Shown: positions 1 to 9,234 of the stretch, piece after piece
Numbering within the stretch: the stretch's first letter is position 1
How the letters are laid out: each line of letters begins with the position of its first letter
Assembly (NCBI RefSeq): GCF_017357405.1
Contig: NZ_CP071597.1
Location: forward strand, 2,480,001 to 2,544,000
DNA from: Halomontanus rarus
GTDB lineage: Archaea > Halobacteriota > Halobacteria > Halobacteriales > Natrialbaceae
DNA length: 64,000 nt
Direction of reading: 5' to 3'
Notes under the pieces: generated by a model
The model's input: the letters and a program-made list of their open reading frames with translations, nothing else
Database searches by the model: none
Told to the model about the DNA's origin: nothing
Program-made: the position numbers and the translations under genes

Positions 1-921
1 GACGAACCCGCCCATGATCAGCGGATAGTCCTGTAACTGCAGTCCCTCGAACATGTACCAGCCGACACCGGGGTACTGAAAGATCTGTTCGGTGATGACT
101 CCCGAGGAGAACACCCCGGAGATCCCGATCACGAGCCCTGTGTAGATCGGGAGGATCGCGTTACGGGCGAGATACCGCGTCAGGATTCGATTTGTGCTCA
201 GTCCGCGAAGCCGCGCCGATCGAAGGTAGTCGGATCCCATGATCCGAACCGTGTTCGCGCGCATTCCGAGTGACCCCCCTGCGAATCCGATGATGAACGT
301 CGAGAGGATCGGCATCGCCCCGTGCTTGGCCACCCCGATCATGAACTCGGGGTTGAATCCCGGTTCGGCGCTCTGGGGGTAGCGGCCGCCGGTCGGAAGG
401 ACGCCCCACTCGAAGCCGAGGACGACGAGCATGAAGATCGCGCCGACGTAGTACGGAATGGAGTTCATCGTCAACACGAATACCGTCAGCCCCGAGTCGG
501 TCTTCGTCCCCTCGTTCCACGCCATCAGCGTTCCGATGAGCACCGTCGCCGTAAATCCGAGGATGAGCCCATAGCCGCTGATGAAAAGCGACCAGGGCAT
601 CGCCCGAAAGAGGACGTCGAAGACCGGATCCGCGAAGCCGATCGACCGTCCGAAATCCTGGTAGACGACGATGTTGAATACGTACTCGTAAAACCCCTCC
701 AGGATCCCGTGTTCCGGATTGATCCCAGTCATTCGTTCCGCCTGTGCACCGATTTCTTGAGCGTCGACTGGACGCCCCTGGCGAACGCGCCGACTCACGA
801 TATCTGCGACGATCGCCTGCACGGGCCCCCCCGGCATGAGTCGGTAGAGGCAGTACGTCAGGAACAGCCCACCGACGAATGTGATGATTGCTTGGAAAAC
901 GCGCTGGACGTAATATCGCAT
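1..921 (-). CDS. Oligopeptide ABC transporter permease, DppB/OppB type (3' end cut by window)
   Basis: Inner-membrane permease of a dipeptide/oligopeptide (family 5) ABC importer. The frame is open from an ATG at 921 to the window edge, 307 codons, so the C-terminus lies outside. It opens with MRYYVQRVFQAIITFVGG, the usual short DppB N-terminus running into the first membrane helix, and later shows the cytoplasmic coupling-loop pattern (GSDYLRSARLRGLS) followed by a FQYPGVGWYMFEGLQ stretch typical of the family. It sits 43 bp after the Yip1-like gene on the same strand. The partner substrate-binding protein is not adjacent; two family-5 binding proteins lie 11-15 kb away. The family is clear; the substrate is not. 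Confidence 0.9.
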   Translation of the reverse strand, partial: MRYYVQRVFQAIITFVGGLFLTYCLYRLMPGGPVQAIVADIVSRRVRQGRPVDAQEIGAQAERMTGINPEHGILEGFYEYVFNIVVYQDFGRSIGFADPVFDVLFRAMPWSLFISGYGLILGFTATVLIGTLMAWNEGTKTDSGLTVFVLTMNSIPYYVGAIFMLVVLGFEWGVLPTGGRYPQSAEPGFNPEFMIGVAKHGAMPILSTFIIGFAGGSLGMRANTVRIMGSDYLRSARLRGLSTNRILTRYLARNAILPIYTGLVIGISGVFSSGVITEQIFQYPGVGWYMFEGLQLQDYPLIMGGFV

Positions 922-964
922 TGGCCTATGTATGTGAGGTACTCTCTTGCTATTATATCTTCCG

Positions 965-1678
965 TCACAGGATGGTTCCGATAACCTGGTAGCCGACGTA
1001 CAGCGCGTACGCGACCACCGGCACCGCGACGACTCGGTACGCCTCGTCGACCTCGAGTTTTCGCACTTCGGCGACGCCGTGGGCGGCGATGTAGCCCGAC
1101 CAGACTGCGAAGACGACCCCGAGCGCGTACGCACCGACGACCATCGGCTCGTGGGCGATTTGTTCCCACATGAACGCGACCATCGTATCGGGGTGGCTGC
1201 TGTTGAGCTCGTCCGATCCGTCGAACTCGGCCGTGTACGTCGTCACCGCGTACGCAGCCGTCAGGAGCAGGTTGGCGAACAGCGCCGGAAGCAACGCCCA
1301 CGCCGTGTTCTTCCACAGCATGTAGAAGCTCCCGGCGGTCGAGTACAGCCACGAGACGGCGTACAGCACCACGGTGAACCCGACCCACAACAAGAACGCG
1401 CCGATCAGCGGTGCGAGCGCGTTCCCCCAGAGTTGCATTCCGACGTCGTCTGTCAGAATATCACCGCTGTACTCGCCTCGCAGCGTTTGCACGGCGTAGA
1501 GCGTGCCGATCAATCCGACGACCCCGATGACGGCGATCAGCAGTAGTTCACGGACGATCCCTCGTTTCCCAGCGTACTCCGAGTAGAACGTGTCCGGGTC
1601 GAAGAGAATCGAGCGATACACTCGCTGTTTCTCACCGACGTACGATCCTGGATTTCGAACCGCGTCTGAAACACCCAT
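965..1678 (-). CDS. Yip1-family multi-span membrane protein
   Basis: A 237-residue integral membrane protein with a short soluble N-terminus (about 45 residues, including DPDTFYSEYAGKRG) followed by about five hydrophobic spans, the layout of Yip1-domain proteins that haloarchaea often carry beside transporters. No catalytic motif is visible, and function is unknown beyond membrane localisation. An AT-rich box (TAATACAAAGTAAA on the minus strand) about 25 bp before the ATG suggests its own near-leaderless promoter. The DppB-type permease follows 43 bp downstream, so the two are probably co-transcribed and this protein may support or regulate that importer (inference). Confidence 0.7.
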   Translation of the reverse strand: MGVSDAVRNPGSYVGEKQRVYRSILFDPDTFYSEYAGKRGIVRELLLIAVIGVVGLIGTLYAVQTLRGEYSGDILTDDVGMQLWGNALAPLIGAFLLWVGFTVVLYAVSWLYSTAGSFYMLWKNTAWALLPALFANLLLTAAYAVTTYTAEFDGSDELNSSHPDTMVAFMWEQIAHEPMVVGAYALGVVFAVWSGYIAAHGVAEVRKLEVDEAYRVVAVPVVAYALYVGYQVIGTIL

Positions 1679-1729
1679 TTCAATAGAACACCTCGTTTAC
1701 TTTGTATTAGTATGTCGTCTCGATCCGGA

Positions 1730-2704
1730 TCAGGCCGGGGCCTCGACGGTCGGGACGGGGATCTCCGCCAGTACCTCCTCGACGATCGCCGACTTGTCGA
1801 CGTCGTTGACCTGCGATTCCGCGGTGAGGACGAGTCGGTGGGCGATACACGCCCGCGAGACGGCCTTGACGTCGTCCGGCGTCACGTACGTCCGTCCCTG
1901 AATGACTGCGTGGGCGCGTGCGGACTCGTAGAGTCGCTGCGTACCACGCGGGCTCATCCCGACCGAGACGCGGTGATCGTCACGCGTCGCTCGCGAAACC
2001 TCCGCGATGTACTGGAGCATGTCCTCGGTGACCGTCACGCCCTCGGGAACCTCCTGTACCGCACGCACTCGCTCGAGGTTGAGGACTCGCTCCGAGGTCG
2101 GCGTCGGCATCGACCGGTCGTTCCGCCGGCGCAGCAACTCGACTTCGCCGTCGTTGTCCGGGTAGCCGATACTCGATTTGATGTTGAATCGGTCGACCTG
2201 CGCTTCCGGCAGCGGGAAGGTCCCCTCCTGCTCGACGGGGTTCTGGGTCGCGATGACGAAGAACGGCTGTGGCAGCTGGCGGGTCTCACCCTCGGTCGTG
2301 ACCTGCCCTTCACCCATCGCCTCCAGCAGTGCCGCCTGCGTCTTCGGCGGTGCACGGTTGATCTCGTCGGCCAGGACGACGTTCGCGAAGATCGGCCCCG
2401 CGTTGAACTCGAACTCCCCCTCTTTCTCGTTGTAAATGTGGGTTCCCGTCACGTCGTTTGGCAACAGGTCCGGCGTAAACTGGATCCGGGAGAACGACAG
2501 GCCCAGTGCCCTCGCGAAACTGTTCGCCGTCAGCGTCTTCCCCGTCCCCGGTACGTCCTCGAGGAGGACGTGGCCCTTCGAGAGCAGTCCCACGAGTACG
2601 GTCTCGAGGAACTCCCGGTCGATGATCACCGCCCGTTGGATTTCGTCGATTACCGCATCGATCTCTTTGCTGGCATCGTCGATCGATAGTTCTGAAGCCG
2701 CCAT
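1730..2704 (-). CDS. MoxR-family AAA+ ATPase
   Basis: MoxR ATPases act as chaperone-like AAA+ machines, usually with a DUF58/VWA partner. This 324-residue protein has Walker A VPGTGKT (about 51-57), Walker B VVLADEINRAPPKTQ, the sensor loop FVIATQNPVEQEGTFPLPEA and the C-terminal lid. I chose the ATG at 2704 (MAASELSID) over one at 2746. The TATA-like box TTATAAAC at 2755-2762 would put a transcription start downstream of the earlier ATG, and the extra 14 residues look non-coding. The gene is last in a same-strand run DUF4129, DUF58, membrane protein, MoxR, the standard haloarchaeal partner set. Confidence 0.9.
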   Translation of the reverse strand: MAASELSIDDASKEIDAVIDEIQRAVIIDREFLETVLVGLLSKGHVLLEDVPGTGKTLTANSFARALGLSFSRIQFTPDLLPNDVTGTHIYNEKEGEFEFNAGPIFANVVLADEINRAPPKTQAALLEAMGEGQVTTEGETRQLPQPFFVIATQNPVEQEGTFPLPEAQVDRFNIKSSIGYPDNDGEVELLRRRNDRSMPTPTSERVLNLERVRAVQEVPEGVTVTEDMLQYIAEVSRATRDDHRVSVGMSPRGTQRLYESARAHAVIQGRTYVTPDDVKAVSRACIAHRLVLTAESQVNDVDKSAIVEEVLAEIPVPTVEAPA

Positions 2705-2754
2705 GCTTCCATGGGGCGTGCAAACCCTCTTAATTGTGCCGGTCATCGAGTCGT

Positions 2755-2762
2755 GTTTATAA
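2755..2762 (-). promoter_or_regulatory. TATA-like box for the MoxR gene
   Basis: Reading the minus strand, TTATAAAC lies about 50 bp before the chosen MoxR start. The usual archaeal spacing predicts transcription starting about 20-25 nt before that ATG. This suggests MoxR can be expressed separately from the upstream cluster genes, whose nearest stop is at 2887. Confidence 0.4.
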
Positions 2763-2886
2763 CAGGTAGCGCCGCCGCTTCCGGTGGCCGATACCGCCTC
2801 GAGAGGGGCCGAAATCGGGTTCGTGTTCGGATCTGAGTCGAGCGTCGGTTGGGATTCGAGCTCGAACCCCTGAACTACCGCGAGGG

Positions 2887-3519
2887 CTACGACCGGACGC
2901 TCCAGCTCAGGATGATCGCCGCCAGCAGGACGAACGCGAGCGCGGCGATCGGCTGGCCCCCGCCGACGACGAAGTAGATCGCGAACGCGACGACGATCGC
3001 GACCGAGCCGACGAAGAAGCTCGCGGCCGCGTGGATGATCTCGCCGCGGGTGGTGTCGGTCGCCGACGACAGCTGCGCGCCGACGCTGAACGCGTTCTGG
3101 CTCAGATCGAACGCCAGAACGGTCGCGAGCGTGCTGACGGTGACCAGCACTTCGCTGTTGCCGAGGACGCCGCCGACGACGACGCCGACGAAGATCAACG
3201 CCGTCCCGACGCCGGCGGCCCGTCTGGACTGGAAGACGAACTGCCCCGCCGCCAGCCCGGCCAGCCCGAACACGCCGATCAGGAGTGCGAGGATCGTCGC
3301 GGGCGCGCTCGTCAGCACCGCCAGCAGTCCGCAGCCGACCGCGAGACCGCTGCTCAGTCGCGCCGGCTCGTGGGTAACCGTGACGGCCTCGAGGACGTCC
3401 TGGATGTCGGTTTCGGTGCTGGAGTTTCCGTTGCCGCCTCCACCCCCGTTCGCCCCGTCGTCGTTCGAATTCGGTTCCGGATCTGGACTCGGGTTCGCTT
3501 TCGTATTTGCAGTGCTCAT
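2887..3519 (-). CDS. Haloarchaeal membrane protein of the MoxR/DUF58 cluster
   Basis: A protein of about 210 residues with a low-complexity Asn/Gly/Asp N-terminus (about 35 residues) followed by at least five or six hydrophobic helices; no catalytic motif. I chose the ATG at 3519 because it overlaps the DUF58 stop as TAATG, matching the coupling at the previous junction; an ATG three codons earlier is also possible. Haloarchaea often place a protein of this sort between DUF58 and MoxR genes (I believe the family is called DUF7519, unverified). It is probably a membrane partner of the complex. Confidence 0.65.
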   Translation of the reverse strand: MSTANTKANPSPDPEPNSNDDGANGGGGGNGNSSTETDIQDVLEAVTVTHEPARLSSGLAVGCGLLAVLTSAPATILALLIGVFGLAGLAAGQFVFQSRRAAGVGTALIFVGVVVGGVLGNSEVLVTVSTLATVLAFDLSQNAFSVGAQLSSATDTTRGEIIHAAASFFVGSVAIVVAFAIYFVVGGGQPIAALAFVLLAAIILSWSVRS

Positions 3520-5510
3520 TATGCCCACCTCGCCTGTGCTCTGTCGAGTTGTAAGTCGAGTCGTTCGTCGGGATCCCAGTCGACCACGCGGATCCCCCGC
3601 TCGCGGAGATACCGGACGCGAACGGTTCGTTCGATGCGCGTGAGTTGCTGGCCGATCGTCCGAGAGGCCGTCGTATCGGGGCTGATGACCGTTACGAGGT
3701 GCCCGCCGGAGTCGAGTCGACGGGCGACCTCCGCGGCGTAGTCGTCGACCAACGGCGTGAACAGGAAGATCTGGGAGTTACTCGAGAGCCGACGGCGGAC
3801 GTGGGTCATCGGGTCGATGTAACTTCCCTGGATATTGTCCCGCTCGGGCGGTTGCGGGGAGAGCGCGGGGTGCTGGGCGAACAGCAGTCGCGCCCGTTCG
3901 CGGTGTTCGCTGCCCGCGCCGGGGGAGAACCAGCACGGGACGGTGTCGAACGCGGCGAGTCCGACCAGGTGTCCCGCGTCGTACAGCGCCCCGAAGACGT
4001 CGCTCGCGGCGTGGACGGATCGGTCGACCGCGTGCAGTTTGCCGGGCGATTCGGAGACGTAGGCGCTCTGGCGCGTGTCGAACAGGATCGTGATCGTCGC
4101 CGCCCGCTCCTGTCGGAAGTCGACGGTCGCCAGCTCGCCCGTCCGAGCCAGTTGCTTCCAGTTGACCCGGTTCATCGGATCGCCGGGTCGGTAGTCGCGA
4201 ACGGAGTAGAACTCGAGGCCCGAGCCGCCGCTCTCGGTGGAGACGTCGCCGGCGTACTGGGTCGTTTGCGAGCGCACGGGAACGTCGTGTGCGACGGTCA
4301 GCGACGGAACGCAGGTGAGTTCCACGTCGGGCGTGAGCAGCGACGTGCGCTCGAGGCCACCGCTGAAGTCGCGAGCGACGGTGAGCAGCGGCCACTGGTA
4401 CTGGCCGCGTTCGACCCGCACGCTGTAGGTGAACGACGCCTGCGCGCCCGATTGCAAGGCGGTGTGGAGTCGCGGCGTGCCGTCGGTGACGACGAAGGCG
4501 TCCGGAATCACGTCGATCATCCGCAGATCGGGGAGCATCGAACCGCCGTCGTTTCGAACCGTCACCGTCACCTCGATCACCTCGCCGGGACCGGGGTTGG
4601 TCTCGCTGAGTTCGCGTTCGACGTGCAGGTGTTCGACGCCGGGTACGGCGTTGATACGCGCGTAGACGGTGTACGCGACGCCGATCGTTCCAGCGAGCAT
4701 CAGCCCGGGATTGAACGTGAGAATCCCGGCACCGAGTGCGACCAGTCCGAACGCCGTGACGCCGAGCCAGCGGTTGGTGTGCTGGAGGCTCACGTCCTCG
4801 AACGCCTCGTCGGTCTCGTAGGAGGGGATCGAGGAGTCCTCGACGTTCCAGTTGCTCTCGACGGGTGATCCGCCGCCGAGCAGGCCGCCTTCGCCGTCTT
4901 CGTCTTCGCCTTCGTCGTCCTCGGCTGCGAGCTCGTCGAGATCGATATCCGCGTACTCGGTCAACGCCCCGACGGCCGCACGAAACTTCGGCTCGAAGGC
5001 CTCTTTCTTCCCGCTGACCATCTGAGACAGCCCGCCCTGGTCGGCCGCGGACAGATCGCCTTCGAAGAACGCGATCGCGTCCTCGTCGTCGGTCCACCGC
5101 CCCGACTCGAGGATCTCGCGGGCCTCTTTGACCGTACAGTCCTCGCGGTTCCGGATGATCGAGATCGCCAGCCCTTCGAGCCGGCCCTCCAATTGTTCGC
5201 GGTTCTCGACGACTCCCTGTCGGAGGGTCGTCATCTCGTAGAGCATTCGGTCGACGTCCTCGCCCGGCGTCGGCGTCCGCGCCGGTCGCTCCGGGTTCGG
5301 CGTCTCCGTCTCGGTGAGGTCGCTTCGAAGTCGGCGTCGTGCGCTCAGGAGTCCGAGGACGATGCCGAGTCCCCCGATCCCCATGATCGTCCCGTTTCCG
5401 AAGGGAAGGCCGGCACCCAGTCCCGGACTCACGGCCAGGGCGACGCTCGTCAGCAGGAAGATGCCACCCGCACCGAACAGTACTCGCGTCGTGAGTTTGT
5501 CAACGTCCAT
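3519..5510 (-). CDS. DUF58 protein with an extra N-terminal membrane module
   Basis: DUF58 proteins are VWA-like partners of MoxR ATPases. The family hallmark is clear in the C-terminal half: YRPGDPMNRVNWKQLARTGE followed by a VDF strand. The protein is long at 663 residues; typical DUF58 proteins are about 400-450. Its first 240 residues form a separate unit: two membrane helices, a soluble coiled region (YEMTTLRQGVVENREQLEGR) and an acidic linker. A second helix pair (ALGAGILTFNPGLMLAG region) precedes the Ig-like and VWA-like parts. This suggests fusion with a gene that is separate in relatives. The ATG overlaps the upstream stop as TAATG. Confidence 0.85.
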   Translation of the reverse strand: MDVDKLTTRVLFGAGGIFLLTSVALAVSPGLGAGLPFGNGTIMGIGGLGIVLGLLSARRRLRSDLTETETPNPERPARTPTPGEDVDRMLYEMTTLRQGVVENREQLEGRLEGLAISIIRNREDCTVKEAREILESGRWTDDEDAIAFFEGDLSAADQGGLSQMVSGKKEAFEPKFRAAVGALTEYADIDLDELAAEDDEGEDEDGEGGLLGGGSPVESNWNVEDSSIPSYETDEAFEDVSLQHTNRWLGVTAFGLVALGAGILTFNPGLMLAGTIGVAYTVYARINAVPGVEHLHVERELSETNPGPGEVIEVTVTVRNDGGSMLPDLRMIDVIPDAFVVTDGTPRLHTALQSGAQASFTYSVRVERGQYQWPLLTVARDFSGGLERTSLLTPDVELTCVPSLTVAHDVPVRSQTTQYAGDVSTESGGSGLEFYSVRDYRPGDPMNRVNWKQLARTGELATVDFRQERAATITILFDTRQSAYVSESPGKLHAVDRSVHAASDVFGALYDAGHLVGLAAFDTVPCWFSPGAGSEHRERARLLFAQHPALSPQPPERDNIQGSYIDPMTHVRRRLSSNSQIFLFTPLVDDYAAEVARRLDSGGHLVTVISPDTTASRTIGQQLTRIERTVRVRYLRERGIRVVDWDPDERLDLQLDRAQARWA

Positions 5511-6523
5511 TATCGGTCCTCAGTGTCTGTCGTGTCGTCGATTTCACCGGTCGATTCGCCACCGGTCTCGAGGGTCGCCGACGAGCCATCGCCGTACTCG
5601 GCTTCGATCGAGCGGAAGACGTCGATCGCGAGCTGTTCGCGGCTCGCGGGATCGCGCTTGCCGTAGCGGACCTCCTCGAAGAGCGTCGTGAGTTCGTCGA
5701 CGTCGTCCTCGGCAATGCCGAGATCGATCGCCGCCGCGGCGAACTCGCCGGGCGTCGCGCTGTCGGGGTTGGGCACCTCGAGCAGGCGAGTCATCTCCCA
5801 CCAGGCGCGGTAGACCGCGTTGTCGACGTCCGCGTTGTGTTTCTCGAGTCGGTCGGCGGCCTCGCCGGCCGCCTGGGCGAGGTCTCTGACGTCCGCCTGC
5901 TCGATCTCCTCGTCCGGTTCCTCGAGTTCGACTGTCTGGTCGCCCGAGGCGCGGATCATGACCGCGGCCGCGGCGACGAGGAGGACCCCGAAGACCCCCA
6001 CGAGCCAGATCGGCGGGATCTCGGGCGTCGTGAAGAATGCGTCCCCGGCGCCGCCGTCGCCGCCGCCGATATCGCCGTCACCGAGTCCCGGCCCGCCGCT
6101 CTCCGAACACGAGGTTCCGAGGAAGTACGCGGTCAGGACGACGGGTGCGATTCCGTAGACGCTGATCATCGCGACGCCGCCGGAGTAGCGGCGCTTGATC
6201 AGGTAGAGGACCGCCACGATCGCGCCGAAGTAGACGACCGTCCCCGGTGTCGACGCCAGGAATTCGTTACAGCGTTCTATTTCGAAGGTGTTGTACGAGC
6301 CTTCGTCAGTTCCCAGTTTGACCGTACTCTCGTTGTCGCCGAGACCACCATCCCCTCCCGAATTCCCCTGTCCGACCAGTTCGTTGGTCGGATCGGCCGC
6401 CGCATCGGGTGTCCCGACGTCGATAGTCGACGTAATTGTCGCCGCACCGACTGCGATCGCCGCGATGCAGACGAGCCCGATCGCGAGCATTCGCAGGGTG
6501 CTTTGTGACACATAACCAGCCAT
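5510..6523 (-). CDS. DUF4129 domain membrane protein
   Basis: A 337-residue protein with an N-terminal signal-like helix, an extracytoplasmic Gly/Asp/Asn-rich stretch, two to three further helices and a cytoplasmic C-terminal DUF4129 domain (about 235-315). The domain is recognised by AVYRAWWEMTRLLEVPN, TPGEFAAAAIDLG and EVRYGKRDPASREQ. DUF4129 proteins accompany MoxR/DUF58 systems, and this is the first gene of the cluster. A box reading AGATATAAGG on the minus strand, 22-31 bp before the ATG, indicates a leaderless transcript. The stop overlaps the DUF58 start by one base. Confidence 0.85.
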   Translation of the reverse strand: MAGYVSQSTLRMLAIGLVCIAAIAVGAATITSTIDVGTPDAAADPTNELVGQGNSGGDGGLGDNESTVKLGTDEGSYNTFEIERCNEFLASTPGTVVYFGAIVAVLYLIKRRYSGGVAMISVYGIAPVVLTAYFLGTSCSESGGPGLGDGDIGGGDGGAGDAFFTTPEIPPIWLVGVFGVLLVAAAAVMIRASGDQTVELEEPDEEIEQADVRDLAQAAGEAADRLEKHNADVDNAVYRAWWEMTRLLEVPNPDSATPGEFAAAAIDLGIAEDDVDELTTLFEEVRYGKRDPASREQLAIDVFRSIEAEYGDGSSATLETGGESTGEIDDTTDTEDR

Positions 6524-6544
6524 ACACTCACCTAACGGGTTGAC

Positions 6545-6554
6545 CTTATATCTT
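6545..6554 (-). promoter_or_regulatory. TATA box of the DUF4129-DUF58-MoxR cluster
   Basis: AGATATAAGG on the minus strand sits 22-31 bp before the DUF4129 ATG, the spacing expected for a leaderless haloarchaeal transcript. It is the only strong TATA-like box upstream of the TAATG-coupled genes. Confidence 0.5.
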
Positions 6555-6731
6555 TTTTCGGTTTCGTTTTGTTACGAACCGTAACTTGTTCTCGTCAGTT
6601 TCTTTCGCCGACCGCGGTGGATGGGTGGCTCATCGACGAATCGATGGTTCCGAACGTGACTGTACCGATACAGTTCGTTCCGTCTTCATGATTATTCTCA
6701 ATTAGTTATTCGAGCTGAACCATCAACAACG

Positions 6732-6739
6732 TTTAAATA
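6732..6739 (+). promoter_or_regulatory. TATA box of the transducer gene
   Basis: TTTAAATA lies about 50 bp before the transducer ATG, in an AT-rich intergenic segment. This predicts a short 5' leader of about 25 nt. It sits in the roughly 265 bp between the divergent cluster start (6523) and the transducer, which otherwise shows no gene. Confidence 0.45.
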
Positions 6740-6788
6740 TGCCTGCTGGTATGTATTTTCCACACCCCTATACGGATATGGACATACT

Positions 6789-9113
6789 ATGAAAGGAAAT
6801 GGAATTTGGCGGACGATCAGTGGTGGACTGAGGCGACTCGTTCCGGGATTCATTCGTGACCGATATCTCGCGAAGTTTCTCGTCATTATGCTCCTCGTCG
6901 TCGTCGTCATTGCCAGCGTCGGGTTCGTCGGGTTCACGCAGGCGACCGACTCTGTCGAAGAGGACACCAACGCACAACTGAAGTCGACGATCACGATGCA
7001 GTCCGACTCGCTCGGCAACTGGGTCGGTCAGAAGGAACGGCAGACGAACATGCTCACCGAAACCGAGCAGGTTCGAACCGGTGATACGGACGAGATTCAG
7101 CCGTATCTGACCCGTCACTGGCGATCGTTCGACGTCGAGGGGATTCACTACGTCGACACGGATCGGAACCGAATCACGGCGAGTTCCTATCCGTCGGCCG
7201 TCGACGAATCCCTCGACGAAATCGACGAACCGTGGGCTACCAACGATACCTTCGAGAGTCTGACGTCGGCCAGCGACGTCTGGACCGCCGATCGGGCCCA
7301 GACTGACTCTATCCTCGATGCTGACGTCATCACGTTCGTCAGTCCCGTCACCGGATGGGACGGACGCTACATCGTCGTCGTCGCCGGTATCGAACACCAA
7401 GTCGACGCGCTCTACCAGCAGAGTACGAACCAGTCGACGACGATCATGAACATGGACGGCGAACAGGTGCTGACGGGCGACGAATCGGGTCAACAGGAGG
7501 CTGCAGACCGGAATCGTGAAGCCTTCGATTCGGTGTTCGGTTCGAACGAGAGCTTCGAGAACGCCTCCGTCAGCGAGAGTACAAACACCGTGTACGCGTA
7601 CACGCGAGTTCCCGGTACGGACTGGGTCGCCGTCACCAGTACACCGAAATCGCAGGCCTTTGCCGTGATCGATACTGTCAGAAACAGTATCGGTACGATC
7701 GTCGGGTTCAGTCTCGTCGCCCTCGTCGGGGCGGCAGTCGTCCTCGGCCGACACACGGTGACCCCGCTCACTCGACTCCGCTCGAGAGTGAAGCGGATGG
7801 AAGAAGGCGACCTCGAGGTCGACCTCGAGACTCGTCGATCAGACGAGATCGGCCAGCTCTACGGCGGCTTCGCGACGATGCGCGACTCGCTTCGAGAGCG
7901 CATCGCCGAGGTCCAGAACGCTCGCGCCGACGCCGAATCGGCCCGCGACGAGGCCGAACACATGAACCAGCACTTGGAGGCGAAAGCCGACGAGTACAAT
8001 GGGGTCATCGACGAGTGGGCGGAGGGCGACCTCACCCGGCGGCTCGATCCCGAGAGCGAGAACGCGGCGATGACCGAGATCGCCGAAGACCTCAACGAGA
8101 TGGTCGCCGACCTCGAGGTCGCGCTGGACAACGTCAAAGGGTTCGCGAACCAGACGGCGGTCGCCAGCGAACAGGTGACAGCCAGTACGGAGCAGGTTCG
8201 CTCTGCGAGCCGGCAGGTCACCGACTCGATTCAGGAGATTTCGGCGGGTTCCGAACGCCAGAACGAGAAGCTGATCACGGCTGCCGAGGAGATGAACAAC
8301 CTCTCGGCGACGACCGAGGAGATCACCTCCCTGTCCGTGCAGGTCGCGGATATCGCCGAGCGGACCGCCGAAACCGGCCAGGAAGGCCGCGAGGCGGCCC
8401 AGGAAGCGATCGAGGCCATGGACGAGATCGAAGAGGGCTCCGAACACGCCGTCGAGGCGATTCGAGAACTCGAGGAGGAAGAGGTCGCTCAGATCGACGA
8501 ACTGATCGAGTCGATCAGCGACATCGCGAAGGAGACCAACATGTTGGCGCTCAACGCCAACATCGAAGCCTCGCGGTCGGCGGGCGGTGAAAACGCCGAC
8601 GGCGAAGGGTTCGGCGTCGTCGCCCACGAGATCAAGGAACTCGCACAGGACGCCAAGGGGGCGGCCGACGAAATCGAGACCCGACTCGAGGCGATCCGCC
8701 AGCAGACCAAGCGCTCGGCCAGCGAGGTCGAACAGAACAGCGAACTCATCGAGGACGCCAGCCAGCGGGTCCAGAAGACCGTCGAAGGACTCGAGGAGAT
8801 CGCCGAGTACGCCGAGGAGACCAACACCGGCGTTCAGGAGATCAGCGGCGTGACCGAAGCGCAGGCCGACTCCACCGAGGCGATCGTCACCCAGGTCGAA
8901 GAGGTGACGAGCATCAGCGAGGAGACGACCGCGGAGGCCGAAACCGTCGCGTCCGCGGCCGAAGAACAGACCGCGGCGCTCGTCGAGACGTCACAGAGTA
9001 TCGAGGATCTCTCGCGTCGGGCGACGAGTCTCAGCGATGCGCTAGACCGGTTCGAGACGGACGTCGACGAGGCGCAAGCCCCGGGAGACGACGACGAACT
9101 GCAGGTCCTGTAG
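6789..9113 (+). CDS. Methyl-accepting chemotaxis protein (Htr-type haloarchaeal transducer)
   Basis: A 774-residue membrane receptor that relays an extracellular signal to CheA/CheW. In order: a basic N-terminus, TM1 (about 27-50), an extracytoplasmic Cache-like sensor with FDVEGIHYVDTDRNRI and a second half near residues 190-290, TM2 (about 300-322), HAMP 1 (TPLTRLRSRVKRMEEGDLEV), a second HAMP-like unit (GVIDEWAEGDLTRRLD), and the signalling coiled coil. The hairpin tip reads ETNMLALNANIEAS followed by GFGVVAHEIKELAQ. Many EE/QE pairs could be methylation sites. No che genes are adjacent, so it is a stand-alone transducer. The ligand is unknown. Confidence 0.93.
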   Translation: MKGNGIWRTISGGLRRLVPGFIRDRYLAKFLVIMLLVVVVIASVGFVGFTQATDSVEEDTNAQLKSTITMQSDSLGNWVGQKERQTNMLTETEQVRTGDTDEIQPYLTRHWRSFDVEGIHYVDTDRNRITASSYPSAVDESLDEIDEPWATNDTFESLTSASDVWTADRAQTDSILDADVITFVSPVTGWDGRYIVVVAGIEHQVDALYQQSTNQSTTIMNMDGEQVLTGDESGQQEAADRNREAFDSVFGSNESFENASVSESTNTVYAYTRVPGTDWVAVTSTPKSQAFAVIDTVRNSIGTIVGFSLVALVGAAVVLGRHTVTPLTRLRSRVKRMEEGDLEVDLETRRSDEIGQLYGGFATMRDSLRERIAEVQNARADAESARDEAEHMNQHLEAKADEYNGVIDEWAEGDLTRRLDPESENAAMTEIAEDLNEMVADLEVALDNVKGFANQTAVASEQVTASTEQVRSASRQVTDSIQEISAGSERQNEKLITAAEEMNNLSATTEEITSLSVQVADIAERTAETGQEGREAAQEAIEAMDEIEEGSEHAVEAIRELEEEEVAQIDELIESISDIAKETNMLALNANIEASRSAGGENADGEGFGVVAHEIKELAQDAKGAADEIETRLEAIRQQTKRSASEVEQNSELIEDASQRVQKTVEGLEEIAEYAEETNTGVQEISGVTEAQADSTEAIVTQVEEVTSISEETTAEAETVASAAEEQTAALVETSQSIEDLSRRATSLSDALDRFETDVDEAQAPGDDDELQVL

Positions 9114-9234
9114 CCCGTCGACGTCTGCTATCGTCTCGGCACGCGATTTTCCTCCGATGATTCCGTTTCACTGAGGTGTAAAAACAAAAATACTTAAGTG
9201 TACGTTCGAATATCTCTTGCCAAGGGATACCACG

